Source: CALESS01 sp964405455 (GTDB lineage: Bacteria > Chloroflexota > Anaerolineae > Anaerolineales > Anaerolineaceae). From it: DNA of 8,787 nucleotides. Position numbers and translations under genes: made by a program. A model generated the notes under the pieces. It saw nothing but the letters and a program-made list of their open reading frames with translations, searched no databases and was not told the origin of the DNA. Below, piece after piece: positions 1 to 5,935 of this stretch. The stretch lies in the NCBI GenBank assembly GCA_964405455.1, contig CAYOOA010000086.1:1-8787 (forward strand), written 5' to 3'. Numbering within the stretch: the first letter of the stretch is position 1; each line of letters starts with the position of its first letter.

Positions 1-834
1 TACACCGAGATGGGCACCACCCGCTTCGCCGCCGTGTTCTACGGCAACAATACTGAAAAAGCCGGCCCCATCCGCTCGGCACGTTTTATTGATGTCAATT
101 TCATCCGCGGGTACAAGGCTTTCTTCGTCTTCGGCAGCGCCTACGAAGGCGTTTATTCACAGTTGGTCAGCTCCGAATTCGCCGACCGCCTGATCCTGGA
201 GCAGAAAGATTCCTGCCCGCCGTTGTGCCGCATCGAACCCAGTTCGCATAATTACCTGGTGGTGGATACTGGCAAGATGAATGATTACCTGGCTTCGCGC
301 AAGCTGGATAATTCCCGCCAGAACCTGGACGGCATGTACTTCGCCGCGGACGCCCCGCAAGGCGGCAGCCCGGCGGCAACGATCTTTGCCCGCTTCTCCA
401 GCGCCATCTACAACCGCTGGGATTACGACCCTGCCAGCGGTTCCTACCTGCGCTCTTCAGATACTCAGAATGACCTGACCGGCGGCAACGCCGAGGTCTA
501 CGCCCCGTTGACCGACCGCAACACCGGTGACCAGATCAGCGCTAAAAATGTGGTGGTGCTCTTCGTCGAGCATACCTGGGTAGTCAAGAACGAGGTCACC
601 GAGGTGGTGAATATGACCCTGCTGGGCGAGGGCAAGGGGTATATCGCCCGCGACGGCCAGATTTACCCCGTCACCTGGCAGCGCCTGCGCAACCAGGATG
701 TGATCAGCCTGGTGGATGCCAACGGCAATCCCTTCCCCTTCAAGCCGGGCAACACCTGGTTTGAGGTGATGGGCATCAACTCAGCCATCAAAACCACCGA
801 TACCGGCATGCGCTTCACCCATATCATGCCGTAA
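1..834 (+). CDS. DUF3048 domain-containing protein (YerB-like), 5' partial
   Basis: The frame is open from base 1 and stops with TAA at 832-834, leaving 277 residues of a protein whose N-terminus lies outside the window; the ATG at 10 is internal. The sequence fits the DUF3048 family (Bacillus YerB type), typically secreted or lipid-anchored proteins of unknown function. Near the visible start is TRFAAVFYGN followed by GPIRSARFIDV, the family's hallmark GPxRSAR region, then an F-V-F-G-S-A stretch. The last third contains VVVLFVEH, then GYIARDGQIYPVTWQR and KPGNTWFEVM, matching the separate C-terminal DUF3048_C domain. Both domains are therefore present apart from the leader and the first strands. 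A signal peptide or lipobox would be upstream and cannot be checked. No intrinsic terminator follows the stop, and a new promoter appears 35 bases downstream. Family assignment is firm; the biochemical role is unknown. Confidence 0.9.
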   Translation, partial: YTEMGTTRFAAVFYGNNTEKAGPIRSARFIDVNFIRGYKAFFVFGSAYEGVYSQLVSSEFADRLILEQKDSCPPLCRIEPSSHNYLVVDTGKMNDYLASRKLDNSRQNLDGMYFAADAPQGGSPAATIFARFSSAIYNRWDYDPASGSYLRSSDTQNDLTGGNAEVYAPLTDRNTGDQISAKNVVVLFVEHTWVVKNEVTEVVNMTLLGEGKGYIARDGQIYPVTWQRLRNQDVISLVDANGNPFPFKPGNTWFEVMGINSAIKTTDTGMRFTHIMP

Positions 835-868
835 GTTTTCCGAGCGGTTGAATGATGTCGAATGTTAC

Positions 869-897
869 TTGACTTTATGAAGCGAATATGCCATACT
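869..897 (+). promoter_or_regulatory. Candidate sigma-70-type promoter upstream of structured leader
   Basis: TTGACT (869-874, five of six matches to TTGACA) and CATACT (892-897, four of six matches to TATAAT) are separated by exactly 17 bases. The predicted transcription start is about 903-905, a few bases before the first hairpin of the structured stretch at 909-1064. It lies in non-coding DNA between the DUF3048 stop and the photolyase start. Consensus matching only; not experimentally supported. Confidence 0.45.
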
Positions 898-964
898 AAT
901 TTCAACCTGCCGGGGGGAGCAGCCCCAAATTGCCATCCTTATGGAAGAGGAGGTGATAGCCACG

Positions 965-1018
965 ATGTGTGATAGTTTTAAACGCGGCGCTGTGGCATCC
1001 CTCCTCGCAATTCTGTAG
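965..1018 (+). CDS. Putative 17-residue leader peptide
   Basis: ATG at 965 opens a 17-codon frame, MCDSFKRGAVASLLAIL, ending in TAG (1016-1018). It is preceded by AGGAGGTGA (948-956), an almost full-length match to the anti-SD sequence, 8 bases before the ATG; this is the strongest SD site in the window apart from that of the adaptor gene at 3911. The last residues are hydrophobic (Leu13, Leu14, Ile16, Leu17). The coding bases overlap both competing helices (993-1006 and 986-997), so ribosome movement would change RNA folding, as in attenuator leader peptides. An in-frame ATG at 941 would give 25 residues but would place the SD site inside the frame. No homologue is recognised, and the frame could be fortuitous. 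Confidence 0.35.
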   Translation: MCDSFKRGAVASLLAIL

Positions 1019-1042
1019 AAGGTTGCCACAGCGCCCAAACCT

Positions 1043-1064
1043 GAGCCGCCCGCAAGGGCGGCTC
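1043..1064 (+). terminator. 9-bp GC-rich hairpin with GCAA tetraloop
   Basis: GAGCCGCCC (1043-1051) and GGGCGGCTC (1056-1064) are perfect inverted repeats around a GCAA (GNRA) loop. The hairpin ends the structured stretch that begins near 904 and lies 28 bases before the photolyase ATG. No T-run follows (AACCGTTAAT), so it is not a canonical intrinsic terminator. It may be an attenuator stem, a stability element or a weak terminator. Confidence 0.3.
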
Positions 1065-1080
1065 AACCGTTAATCAGGTA

Positions 1081-1086
1081 TACAAT
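1081..1086 (+). promoter_or_regulatory. Candidate -10 box for a leaderless photolyase transcript
   Basis: TACAAT (five of six matches to TATAAT) ends 6 bases before the ATG at 1093, so transcription would begin at or next to the start codon. No usable SD site lies close to this ATG; the nearest CAGG is 14 bases away. That fits leaderless expression, but no convincing -35 is present at the right spacing. Confidence 0.35.
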
Positions 1087-1092
1087 ACATCC

Positions 1093-1653
1093 ATGGAAAT
1101 CGTNNNNNNNNNNNNNNNNNNNNNNNNNNNNNNNNNNNNNNNNNNNNNNNNNNNNNNNNNNNNNNNNNNNNNNNNNNNNNNNNNNNNNNNNNNNNNNNNN
1201 NNNCAGCTGCGCGGCCTGGGCTGGATGCACAACCGCGCCCGCATGATCACGGCTTCCTTCCTGGTCAAGGATTTATTGGTCAACTGGCAGCACGGCGAAC
1301 GCTGGTTCATGCGCTGGCTGGTGGACGGCGACCCGGCGGCCAACAACGGCGGCTGGCAGTGGACGGCCGGCACCGGCACGGATGCCGCTCCATACTTCCG
1401 CATCTTCAACCCGGTTTCACAGGGCCTGAAGTTCGACCCGCAGGGGCAGTACATCCGCCGCTGGGTGCCGGAGCTGGCCAAATTGCCGGATGAATTCATC
1501 CATACGCCCTGGTTGCTGCCGGAGGATGTTACCCGACAGGTCGGTTTCCGCCCCGGGCTGGATTATCCCCTGCCGATCGTTGATCACCCGCAGGCCAAAG
1601 AACGCACCCTGGCAGCGTACGCCGCTGCCCGCAAATCTAATCAAGCTGAATGA
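1093..1653 (+). CDS. phrB: Deoxyribodipyrimidine photolyase (class I CPD type), interrupted by assembly gap
   Basis: Light-driven flavoenzyme that splits cyclobutane pyrimidine dimers. Only the first four residues (MEIV, a plausible start for the M-x-x-V-W-F-R-R-D-L-R family N-terminus) and the last 149 residues (from 1204) are visible. The post-gap part is the FAD-binding C-terminal domain and closely follows E. coli PhrB from about residue 332: LGWMHNRARM, ITASFLVKDLL, then AANNGGWQW, TGTDAAPYFRIFNP and LDYPLPIVDH. The equivalents of E. coli Trp359 (VNW) and Trp382 (GGW) of the electron-transfer triad are present, as is the Asn contacting flavin N5 (first N of NNGG); the third Trp, the antenna-binding domain and the early FAD motifs fall in the gap. 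By alignment about 325 residues are missing, so the gap should be near 1 kb, not 100 bases. The stop is 6 bases before the Rieske gene, implying an operon. Identity of the C-terminal part is very secure; linkage of MEIV to it is inferred. Confidence 0.93.
   Translation: MEIXXXXXXXXXXXXXXXXXXXXXXXXXXXXXXXXXXQLRGLGWMHNRARMITASFLVKDLLVNWQHGERWFMRWLVDGDPAANNGGWQWTAGTGTDAAPYFRIFNPVSQGLKFDPQGQYIRRWVPELAKLPDEFIHTPWLLPEDVTRQVGFRPGLDYPLPIVDHPQAKERTLAAYAAARKSNQAE
1104..1203. other. Assembly gap (100 N) inside photolyase gene
   Basis: Exactly 100 N, the conventional size for a gap of unknown length. The photolyase frame continues across it by chance of the nominal length. Homology to PhrB implies that roughly 0.95-1 kb is missing. 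Confidence 0.95.
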
Positions 1654-1659
1654 GGTCAT

Positions 1660-2633
1660 ATGATCCGTAATCAATGGTATGTCATCCTGGAATCACGCGA
1701 AGTCAAAGCCGGCAAACCGCTCGGCGTCACCCGGATGGGCGAAAAACTGGTCGTCTGGCGGGATTCCGCCCGCAAGGTGCACGTGATGAGCGATATCTGC
1801 CCGCACATCGGCGCACCGTTGTGCCTGGGTAAGATCAACGGCGACCGGATTGCCTGCCCGTTTCACGGTTTTGAGTACGACGCGACCGGTGCCGCCCGGT
1901 ATGTGCCCGCCCTGGGCAAAGCCGGGGAGATCCCCAAGGCCCTCAGGGTACGCACTTACCCGGCTTACGAGGCGCACGGCTGGATCTGGATGTACTGGGG
2001 CGAGCCAGAGGGTGAGCTCCCCGAGCCGAAGTGGTTCGATATTGATGAAAGCTTTCATTCTTCAGGCTTCCACCAACACTGGCCGGTGCATTACTCGCGC
2101 ATGGCGGAAAACCAGATGGATGTGATGCACCTGCCGTTTATCCATGCCAACAGCATTGGCCGCGGCGGACGAGCCGTGGTGGAAGGTCCGCTCGTCCGCC
2201 TGGAGGATGACGTGATTTCCATCTGGGTCTACAACCGCCGGGATGACGGCACGCCGCCGCGCAAGGCGGATGACTTGCCCCTCCCGGTTCGCCCGCCCTA
2301 CCTGGTTTTTATCTTCCCCAACCTGTGGGAAAACCGCATCGCGGAGGACATACGCATCGTGGCAGCCTTTGTGCCAGTGGATGATGAAAACAGCGTCATC
2401 TATATCCGTTATTACCAGCGCATGGTGAAGTTCCCGCTATTGAAGAACCTGTTCAGCTGGATTGGCAAGCTGGGCAGCATCTACATCACCAACCAGGATC
2501 GGCGCGTCGTCAGCCGGCAGTGGCCCAAGCGCACTATGTTGAAGAAGATGGGTGAGAAGTTGCTCCAGGGTGACGGCGCCATCCTGACCTACCGCAAACG
2601 GCGTCACGAGCTGTTGAAGCAAAACAACCAGGT
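1660..2633 (+). CDS. Rieske [2Fe-2S] non-heme iron oxygenase, alpha-subunit type, 3' end in gap
   Basis: The ATG at 1660 is 6 bases after the photolyase stop, with GAGGT at 1652-1656 as a short-spaced SD. Residues 1-110 form a Rieske domain: C47-P-H49 and C66-P-F-H69 are the cluster ligands (C-x-H, 16 residues, C-x2-H). The catalytic domain shows N-x2-D-x2-H-x4-H at residues 151-162, with D154 as the bridging Asp and H157 and H162 as iron ligands. D280 in NQDRRVV is the likely third iron ligand, placed as in the KshA-like N-x-D arrangement. All elements needed for dioxygen activation are present. Length and layout resemble the VanA/PAO/KshA-like monooxygenase group; no beta subunit, ferredoxin or reductase is visible nearby. 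The substrate cannot be read from the sequence; adjacency to a photolyase makes a pigment or lipid role under light stress conceivable. After 324 residues the gene enters gap 2. The in-frame tail after the gap (PAEAAHE, stop 2757) may or may not belong to it. Confidence 0.93.
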
Positions 2634-2733
2634 NNNNNNNNNNNNNNNNNNNNNNNNNNNNNNNNNNNNNNNNNNNNNNNNNNNNNNNNNNNNNNNNNNN
2701 NNNNNNNNNNNNNNNNNNNNNNNNNNNNNNNNN
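2634..2733. other. Assembly gap (100 N) between Rieske gene and exporter operon
   Basis: Exactly 100 N. The Rieske 3' end is lost here. The 24 bases after the gap (2734-2757) hold the last seven codons of some frame (PAEAAHE, then TAA) that overlaps the permease start by 8 bases. These could belong to the oxygenase or to a further exporter or regulator gene hidden in the gap. Confidence 0.95.
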
Positions 2734-2749
2734 CCGGCGGAGGCTGCCC

Positions 2750-3880
2750 ATGAGTAATTCGCGCCTGTTTTCCATCATCCGCAAGGAGTTCATCCAGTTA
2801 TTCCGCGACAAGCGGCTGCTGGCCCTGATCCTCTTCATCCCGCTGATGCAGATGTTCCTGCTCGGCTATGCCGCCACGAACGATGTCCGCAATGTACCGC
2901 TGGCCGTCTACGACCAGAGCCACAGCCCGCAAAGCCGCGCCCTGCTGGAGACCTACCGGGCAGCCGATTTCCTGAAGTTTTCCTACTCGGTCAATTCGGA
3001 GGCCGAGCTGCGCAGCCTGATCGAAAAGGGCGCGGTGGGGGTGGGCATGATTATCCCGCCGGATTTTGCCCTCAAGCTGCAGGAAGGTCAGGCCCAGGTG
3101 GCCCTCATCCTGGACGGCTCGGATCCCTCGGTGGCTACCACGGCGCTCTCCGCCGCCCAGTTGATCGCCCAGAGCTATTCGACTGAATTACTTTCCGACA
3201 AATTAGCCCGCAGCGGCATCAACCTGAAGCTGCAACTGCCGGTGGATCTGCGCACCACGGTCTGGTACAACCCGGATATGATCTCGGCCTATTTCATGAT
3301 CCCGGGCGTGATCGGCATGATCCTGTACGCCATCACGGCCATCCTGACCGCCACCTCGGTGGTGCGCGAGCGCGAACGCGGTACGATTGAGCAGTTGATC
3401 GTCACACCCATCCGTCCGTGGGAGTTGGTGGTCGGCAAGATCCTGCCCTACGTTTTCCTGGGCCTGTTCGATGCCTTTGAGGTGATTGCCGTGGGCCACT
3501 GGTGGTTTGGCGTGCCGGTGCGCGCCTCCCTGCTGTTGATCGCCCTGGTCAGCACCATCTTCCTCTTTTCAGGGTTGGGCACCGGCCTGTTTGCCTCCAC
3601 CATCGCCAACACCCAGCAGGAGGCCATGCTGACGGTCTGGATGACCCTGCTGCCGGGAATTTTCCTGTCCGGCTTTTTCTTCCCGCTTAATAACATGCCG
3701 CAAATCCTGCAGTGGATTTCCTACGCCGTGCCGCTGCGGTATTTCATGAGCATCATCCGCGTCCTGCTGCTCAAGGGCGTCGGCCTGGAAAGCATCCAGC
3801 GCGATTTGATTGCCCTGGTCCTGTTTGCCGTGATCATCATGGGCGCAGCGGCGCTGCGCTTCCGCAAGCGCCTGGATTAA
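2750..3880 (+). CDS. ABC-2 type transporter permease (YbhS/YbhR-like)
   Basis: Membrane subunit of an ABC exporter, 376 residues, usual length for this family. GGAGG at 2739-2743 sits 6 bases before the ATG, supporting the start. The layout is classic ABC-2: a cytoplasmic N-terminus with RKEFIQLFRDKR, a first membrane helix at about residues 23-43, a large extracytoplasmic domain (about 44-175) containing ILDGSDPSVA, then five C-terminal helices (the first at about 184-206). A cytoplasmic E-R-E-R-G-T-I-E-Q coupling segment lies at 207-215, corresponding to the RExxRGTxEQL motif of E. coli YbhS/YbhR. SGFFFPLNNMP and the RYF segment near residue 330 are also family features. It starts the visible exporter operon, followed after 30 bases by the adaptor gene and then by two ATPase genes. 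E. coli uses two different permeases (YbhS and YbhR); only one is visible here. The substrate is unknown; relatives are implicated in drug and cation export. Confidence 0.94.
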   Translation: MSNSRLFSIIRKEFIQLFRDKRLLALILFIPLMQMFLLGYAATNDVRNVPLAVYDQSHSPQSRALLETYRAADFLKFSYSVNSEAELRSLIEKGAVGVGMIIPPDFALKLQEGQAQVALILDGSDPSVATTALSAAQLIAQSYSTELLSDKLARSGINLKLQLPVDLRTTVWYNPDMISAYFMIPGVIGMILYAITAILTATSVVRERERGTIEQLIVTPIRPWELVVGKILPYVFLGLFDAFEVIAVGHWWFGVPVRASLLLIALVSTIFLFSGLGTGLFASTIANTQQEAMLTVWMTLLPGIFLSGFFFPLNNMPQILQWISYAVPLRYFMSIIRVLLLKGVGLESIQRDLIALVLFAVIIMGAAALRFRKRLD

Positions 3881-3910
3881 TTCTGTCTTTTCCTATTCGA
3901 GGAGGTCCCC

Positions 3911-4933
3911 ATGCATGCCAATCCGCGTAAAATAGCCCCGATCATCCTGGCCGTGCTGGTGCTTGCGGCCCTGGTGTACTGGTTTATTAGCACCCGCCCG
4001 GCCAACTCAACCGACCAGGAAATTTCCGCCTCCGGCACCATCGAAATCACCCAGGTCCAGGTCGGTCCGGAACTGGCCGGGCGGGCGGTGGAGGTGGCCG
4101 TTTCGGAGGGGGAGCGGGTGAAGGCCGGGGATGTGCTGGTTCGTTTCGATGATTCGCTTCTGCAGGAGCAGCGCAAGCAGGCCGAAGCGGCCCTGGCAGC
4201 CGCCACCTTCCAGCAGTCCGCGGCGGAGTCGAACCTGGCGCTGCTCAAAGCCGGACCCAGCGCCGAACAATTGGCGGTAGCCGAGGCTGCAGTCAATCAG
4301 GCCCGGGTGGCTGCGGATGCCGCGCGTTCCGCCTATGATGACCTGCCGGACGCATGGAAAGACAAGACTGACGGCAAAGCTGCCCTGGCTAAAGCGGATG
4401 CGGCGGATGCCGCCCTGCAATCCGCCCGGGCACAGTACGACCTGGTCAAGGCCGGCGCCCGCCCGGAGCAGATCCAGGCGGCCCGGGACCAGGCAGATGC
4501 CGCCGCCGCCCAGGTGCAGGCTGCCCGGGCTGCCCTGGCCGTGCTGGATGTGCAGATCAACAAACTGGCCATCTCCGCCCCGGCGGACGGTGTGGTGATG
4601 ACCCTCTCCATCCAGCCGGGCGAATTTGCCACGCCGGGCTCCACCCTGCTGGTGCTGGGCCGCGAGGCTGAAAAGACGATCACGGTCTACGTCCCGGAGG
4701 AAGTCTACGGCCGAATCTCACTCGGCCAGGCGGCCGGAGTCAGCGTGGATTCCTTCCCGGGCCAGTCCTTTGAGGCCGCGGTGATTCACATTGCCGACCA
4801 GGCTGAATTCACCCCGCGCAACGTCCAGACGGCCCAGGGGCGCAAGAACACGGTTTTTGCGATCAAATTGCAGGTCACTGACCCGGAAAACAGGCTCAAG
4901 GCCGGCATGCCGGCGGATGTGTTGTTCAAGTAA
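3911..4933 (+). CDS. HlyD/YbhG-family membrane fusion (adaptor) protein
   Basis: Periplasmic-adaptor-type protein of 340 residues. A very strong SD (GAGGAGGT, 3899-3906) precedes the ATG by 4 bases. An N-terminal anchor (about residues 8-26, IAPIILAVLVLAALVYW) is followed by a biotinyl-lipoyl-like half (TIEITQVQVGPELAGR, GERVKAGDVLVRFDD), a long Ala/Gln-rich helical hairpin (about 82-210) with the paired AGPSAEQ and AGARPEQ turns typical of YbhG, the second lipoyl half (APADGVVMTLSIQPGEF) and a beta-barrel domain ending in AEFTPRNVQT, DPENRLKAGMPADVLF. The C-terminal motif lines up with E. coli YbhG (AEFTPKTVET, ALRQGMPVTVQF). It sits between permease and ATPases in one operon. If the host is a monoderm Chloroflexota, there would be no outer-membrane partner, so the adaptor would act at the cell surface. 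A 16-base palindrome overlaps its stop codon. Confidence 0.94.
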   Translation: MHANPRKIAPIILAVLVLAALVYWFISTRPANSTDQEISASGTIEITQVQVGPELAGRAVEVAVSEGERVKAGDVLVRFDDSLLQEQRKQAEAALAAATFQQSAAESNLALLKAGPSAEQLAVAEAAVNQARVAADAARSAYDDLPDAWKDKTDGKAALAKADAADAALQSARAQYDLVKAGARPEQIQAARDQADAAAAQVQAARAALAVLDVQINKLAISAPADGVVMTLSIQPGEFATPGSTLLVLGREAEKTITVYVPEEVYGRISLGQAAGVSVDSFPGQSFEAAVIHIADQAEFTPRNVQTAQGRKNTVFAIKLQVTDPENRLKAGMPADVLFK

Positions 4934-4947
4934 AGGCAGCTGCCTTT
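4932..4947. repeat. 16-base perfect palindrome at adaptor stop codon
   Basis: AAAGGCAGCTGCCTTT is a perfect palindrome that includes the last two bases of the adaptor stop codon. As RNA it would form a 6-bp stem with an AGCT loop followed by TTTCTC. It lies in the 26-base spacer before the first ATPase gene. It could be a protein-binding site, a processing or stability hairpin that sets different expression for adaptor and ATPases, or chance. Confidence 0.4.
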
Positions 4948-4959
4948 CTCAAACATGGG

Positions 4960-5934
4960 ATGATGATCCAGATGCCGGATGAATTGATCCTCGCCAGCGG
5001 GATGCACAAGACCTTCCACGGCCGCCAGGCCGGGGAGCCGGTGCATGCCGTGGACGGTGTGGACCTGGCCATCCGGGCGGGAGAAATTTACGGCCTGGTC
5101 GGGCCGGATGGAGCGGGCAAGACGACCGCCCTGCGCCTGCTGGTGGGCGCCCTCAGGTTGGATGCCGGGCAGATCAGCATCGCCGGTTTTGACATCCAGC
5201 GCCAGGCCGGACAGGCCCGCGCCTGCCTGGGTTACCTCTCCCAGCGCTTTTCACTGTACGAAGATTTGACCGTGCTGGAAAATATCCGCTTCTTTGCCGA
5301 GGTACGCGGCCTGCCGCGCAGCGAATGGCTGCCGCGCTGCCTGGAGATCCTGGAATTTGTCGGCCTGGTGGAGTTCAAGGACCGCCTGGCCGGGCAGCTC
5401 TCCGGCGGGATGAAGCAAAAACTGGGCCTGGCCTCCGCCCTGGTCACCCGGCCGCGCGTGCTGCTGCTGGATGAGCCCACCACCGGCGTGGACCCGGTCA
5501 CCCGCCAGGATTTTTGGCAGCTCATCATCCGCCTGGTAACCTCCGCCGGGGGAGAGGGCGTGTGCGTCCTGATCACCACACCGTACATGGACGAGGCGAC
5601 CCGCTGCCACCGCATCGGCTTCATGCGCCGCGGGCGGATCATCCTGGAAGGGACGGCCGGGCAATTGCGCGCGCGCCTGGATGAGCGCATTATTGAGCTG
5701 CGCGGTACGCCCCTGTCCCTGCTGCGCCGCATCGCCGCCGCGGACCCGTTAGTGGAGGATGTACAGGCCTTTGGCGACCGGCTGCACCTGCGCCTGCGCC
5801 AGCCGCATCCGGCCGAGGTGGTTGAGCGCCTGCGCCAGTCCGTTCCGGCGGGCGGAGGTACGATAGAAGCGGCCCGATCCATCCCACCCAGCCTGGAGGA
5901 TGTTTTCATGTCCCTGGCGGAGAAGGAGGGTTAG
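4960..5934 (+). CDS. ABC transporter ATP-binding protein, YbhF N-half type (switch His replaced by Pro)
   Basis: First nucleotide-binding subunit of the exporter, 324 residues. Walker A is G48-PDGAG-K54-TT, the Q-loop lies in YLSQRFSLYEDLTV, the signature is canonical L147-SGGM with KQK, and Walker B is LLLD171-E172. The C-terminal extension ends in PPSLEDVFMSL, typical of ABC-2 exporter ATPases. The switch position reads ITTP208-YMDEA, so Pro stands where His is expected. E. coli YbhF's first half also lacks this His, reading STSYLDEA. The family-specific GPDGAGKTT and LSGGMKQKLGLA strings support the YbhF N-half assignment. There are three in-frame ATGs near the start (4960, 4963, 4972) with only weak GGGA upstream; the one at 4972 gives a start that aligns best with YbhF. 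The gene stops one base before the next ATG at 5936, so the two ATPases are likely made in equal amounts and pair. Confidence 0.95.
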   Translation: MMIQMPDELILASGMHKTFHGRQAGEPVHAVDGVDLAIRAGEIYGLVGPDGAGKTTALRLLVGALRLDAGQISIAGFDIQRQAGQARACLGYLSQRFSLYEDLTVLENIRFFAEVRGLPRSEWLPRCLEILEFVGLVEFKDRLAGQLSGGMKQKLGLASALVTRPRVLLLDEPTTGVDPVTRQDFWQLIIRLVTSAGGEGVCVLITTPYMDEATRCHRIGFMRRGRIILEGTAGQLRARLDERIIELRGTPLSLLRRIAAADPLVEDVQAFGDRLHLRLRQPHPAEVVERLRQSVPAGGGTIEAARSIPPSLEDVFMSLAEKEG

Positions 5935-5935
5935 C

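Larger units (their letters stand above)
904..1064 (+). ncRNA. Putative structured RNA / regulatory leader, family not recognised
   Basis: This stretch is unusually rich in exact complementarity. (a) GGGG 914-917 can pair with CCCC 923-926. (b) AATTGC 928-933 pairs with GCAATT 1007-1012. (c) GAGGAGG 947-953, the core of a strong SD site, pairs with CCTCCTC 1000-1006, directly adjacent to (b), and 959-962 (GCCA) pairs with 993-996 (TGGC). Between (b) and (c) the strand 934-943 can form a small CAT/ATG hairpin, giving a three-way-junction-like fold. (d) GGCGCTGTGGCA 986-997 pairs perfectly over 12 bp with 1024-1035; it shares bases 993-996 with the pairing in (c), so the two folds compete. (e) A 9-bp GNRA hairpin closes the region at 1043-1064. 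It could be an SD-sequestering switch controlling the small frame at 965, a leader of the photolyase operon, or a stand-alone small RNA. It does not match any riboswitch consensus I know. Confidence 0.45.

Noticed and set aside
909..935. Resemblance of GGGGAGCAGCCCC to SRP RNA (GGAAGCAGCC) or to the yybP-ykoY riboswitch 5' motif
   Set aside because: The rest of the SRP core (GGUCAGG and GGAAGGAAGC tetraloop stem) and the second conserved loop of yybP-ykoY are absent, so only a short GC-rich similarity remains.
941..1018. tmRNA-like tag frame
   Set aside because: The frame has a strong SD and ATG, which tmRNA resume frames lack. There is no tRNA-like acceptor domain and no ALAA-type ending.
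5232..5909. 225-codon minus-strand frame inside the first ATPase gene
   Set aside because: Ser/Arg/Pro-rich shadow of a gene with complete Walker A, signature and Walker B motifs on the plus strand.
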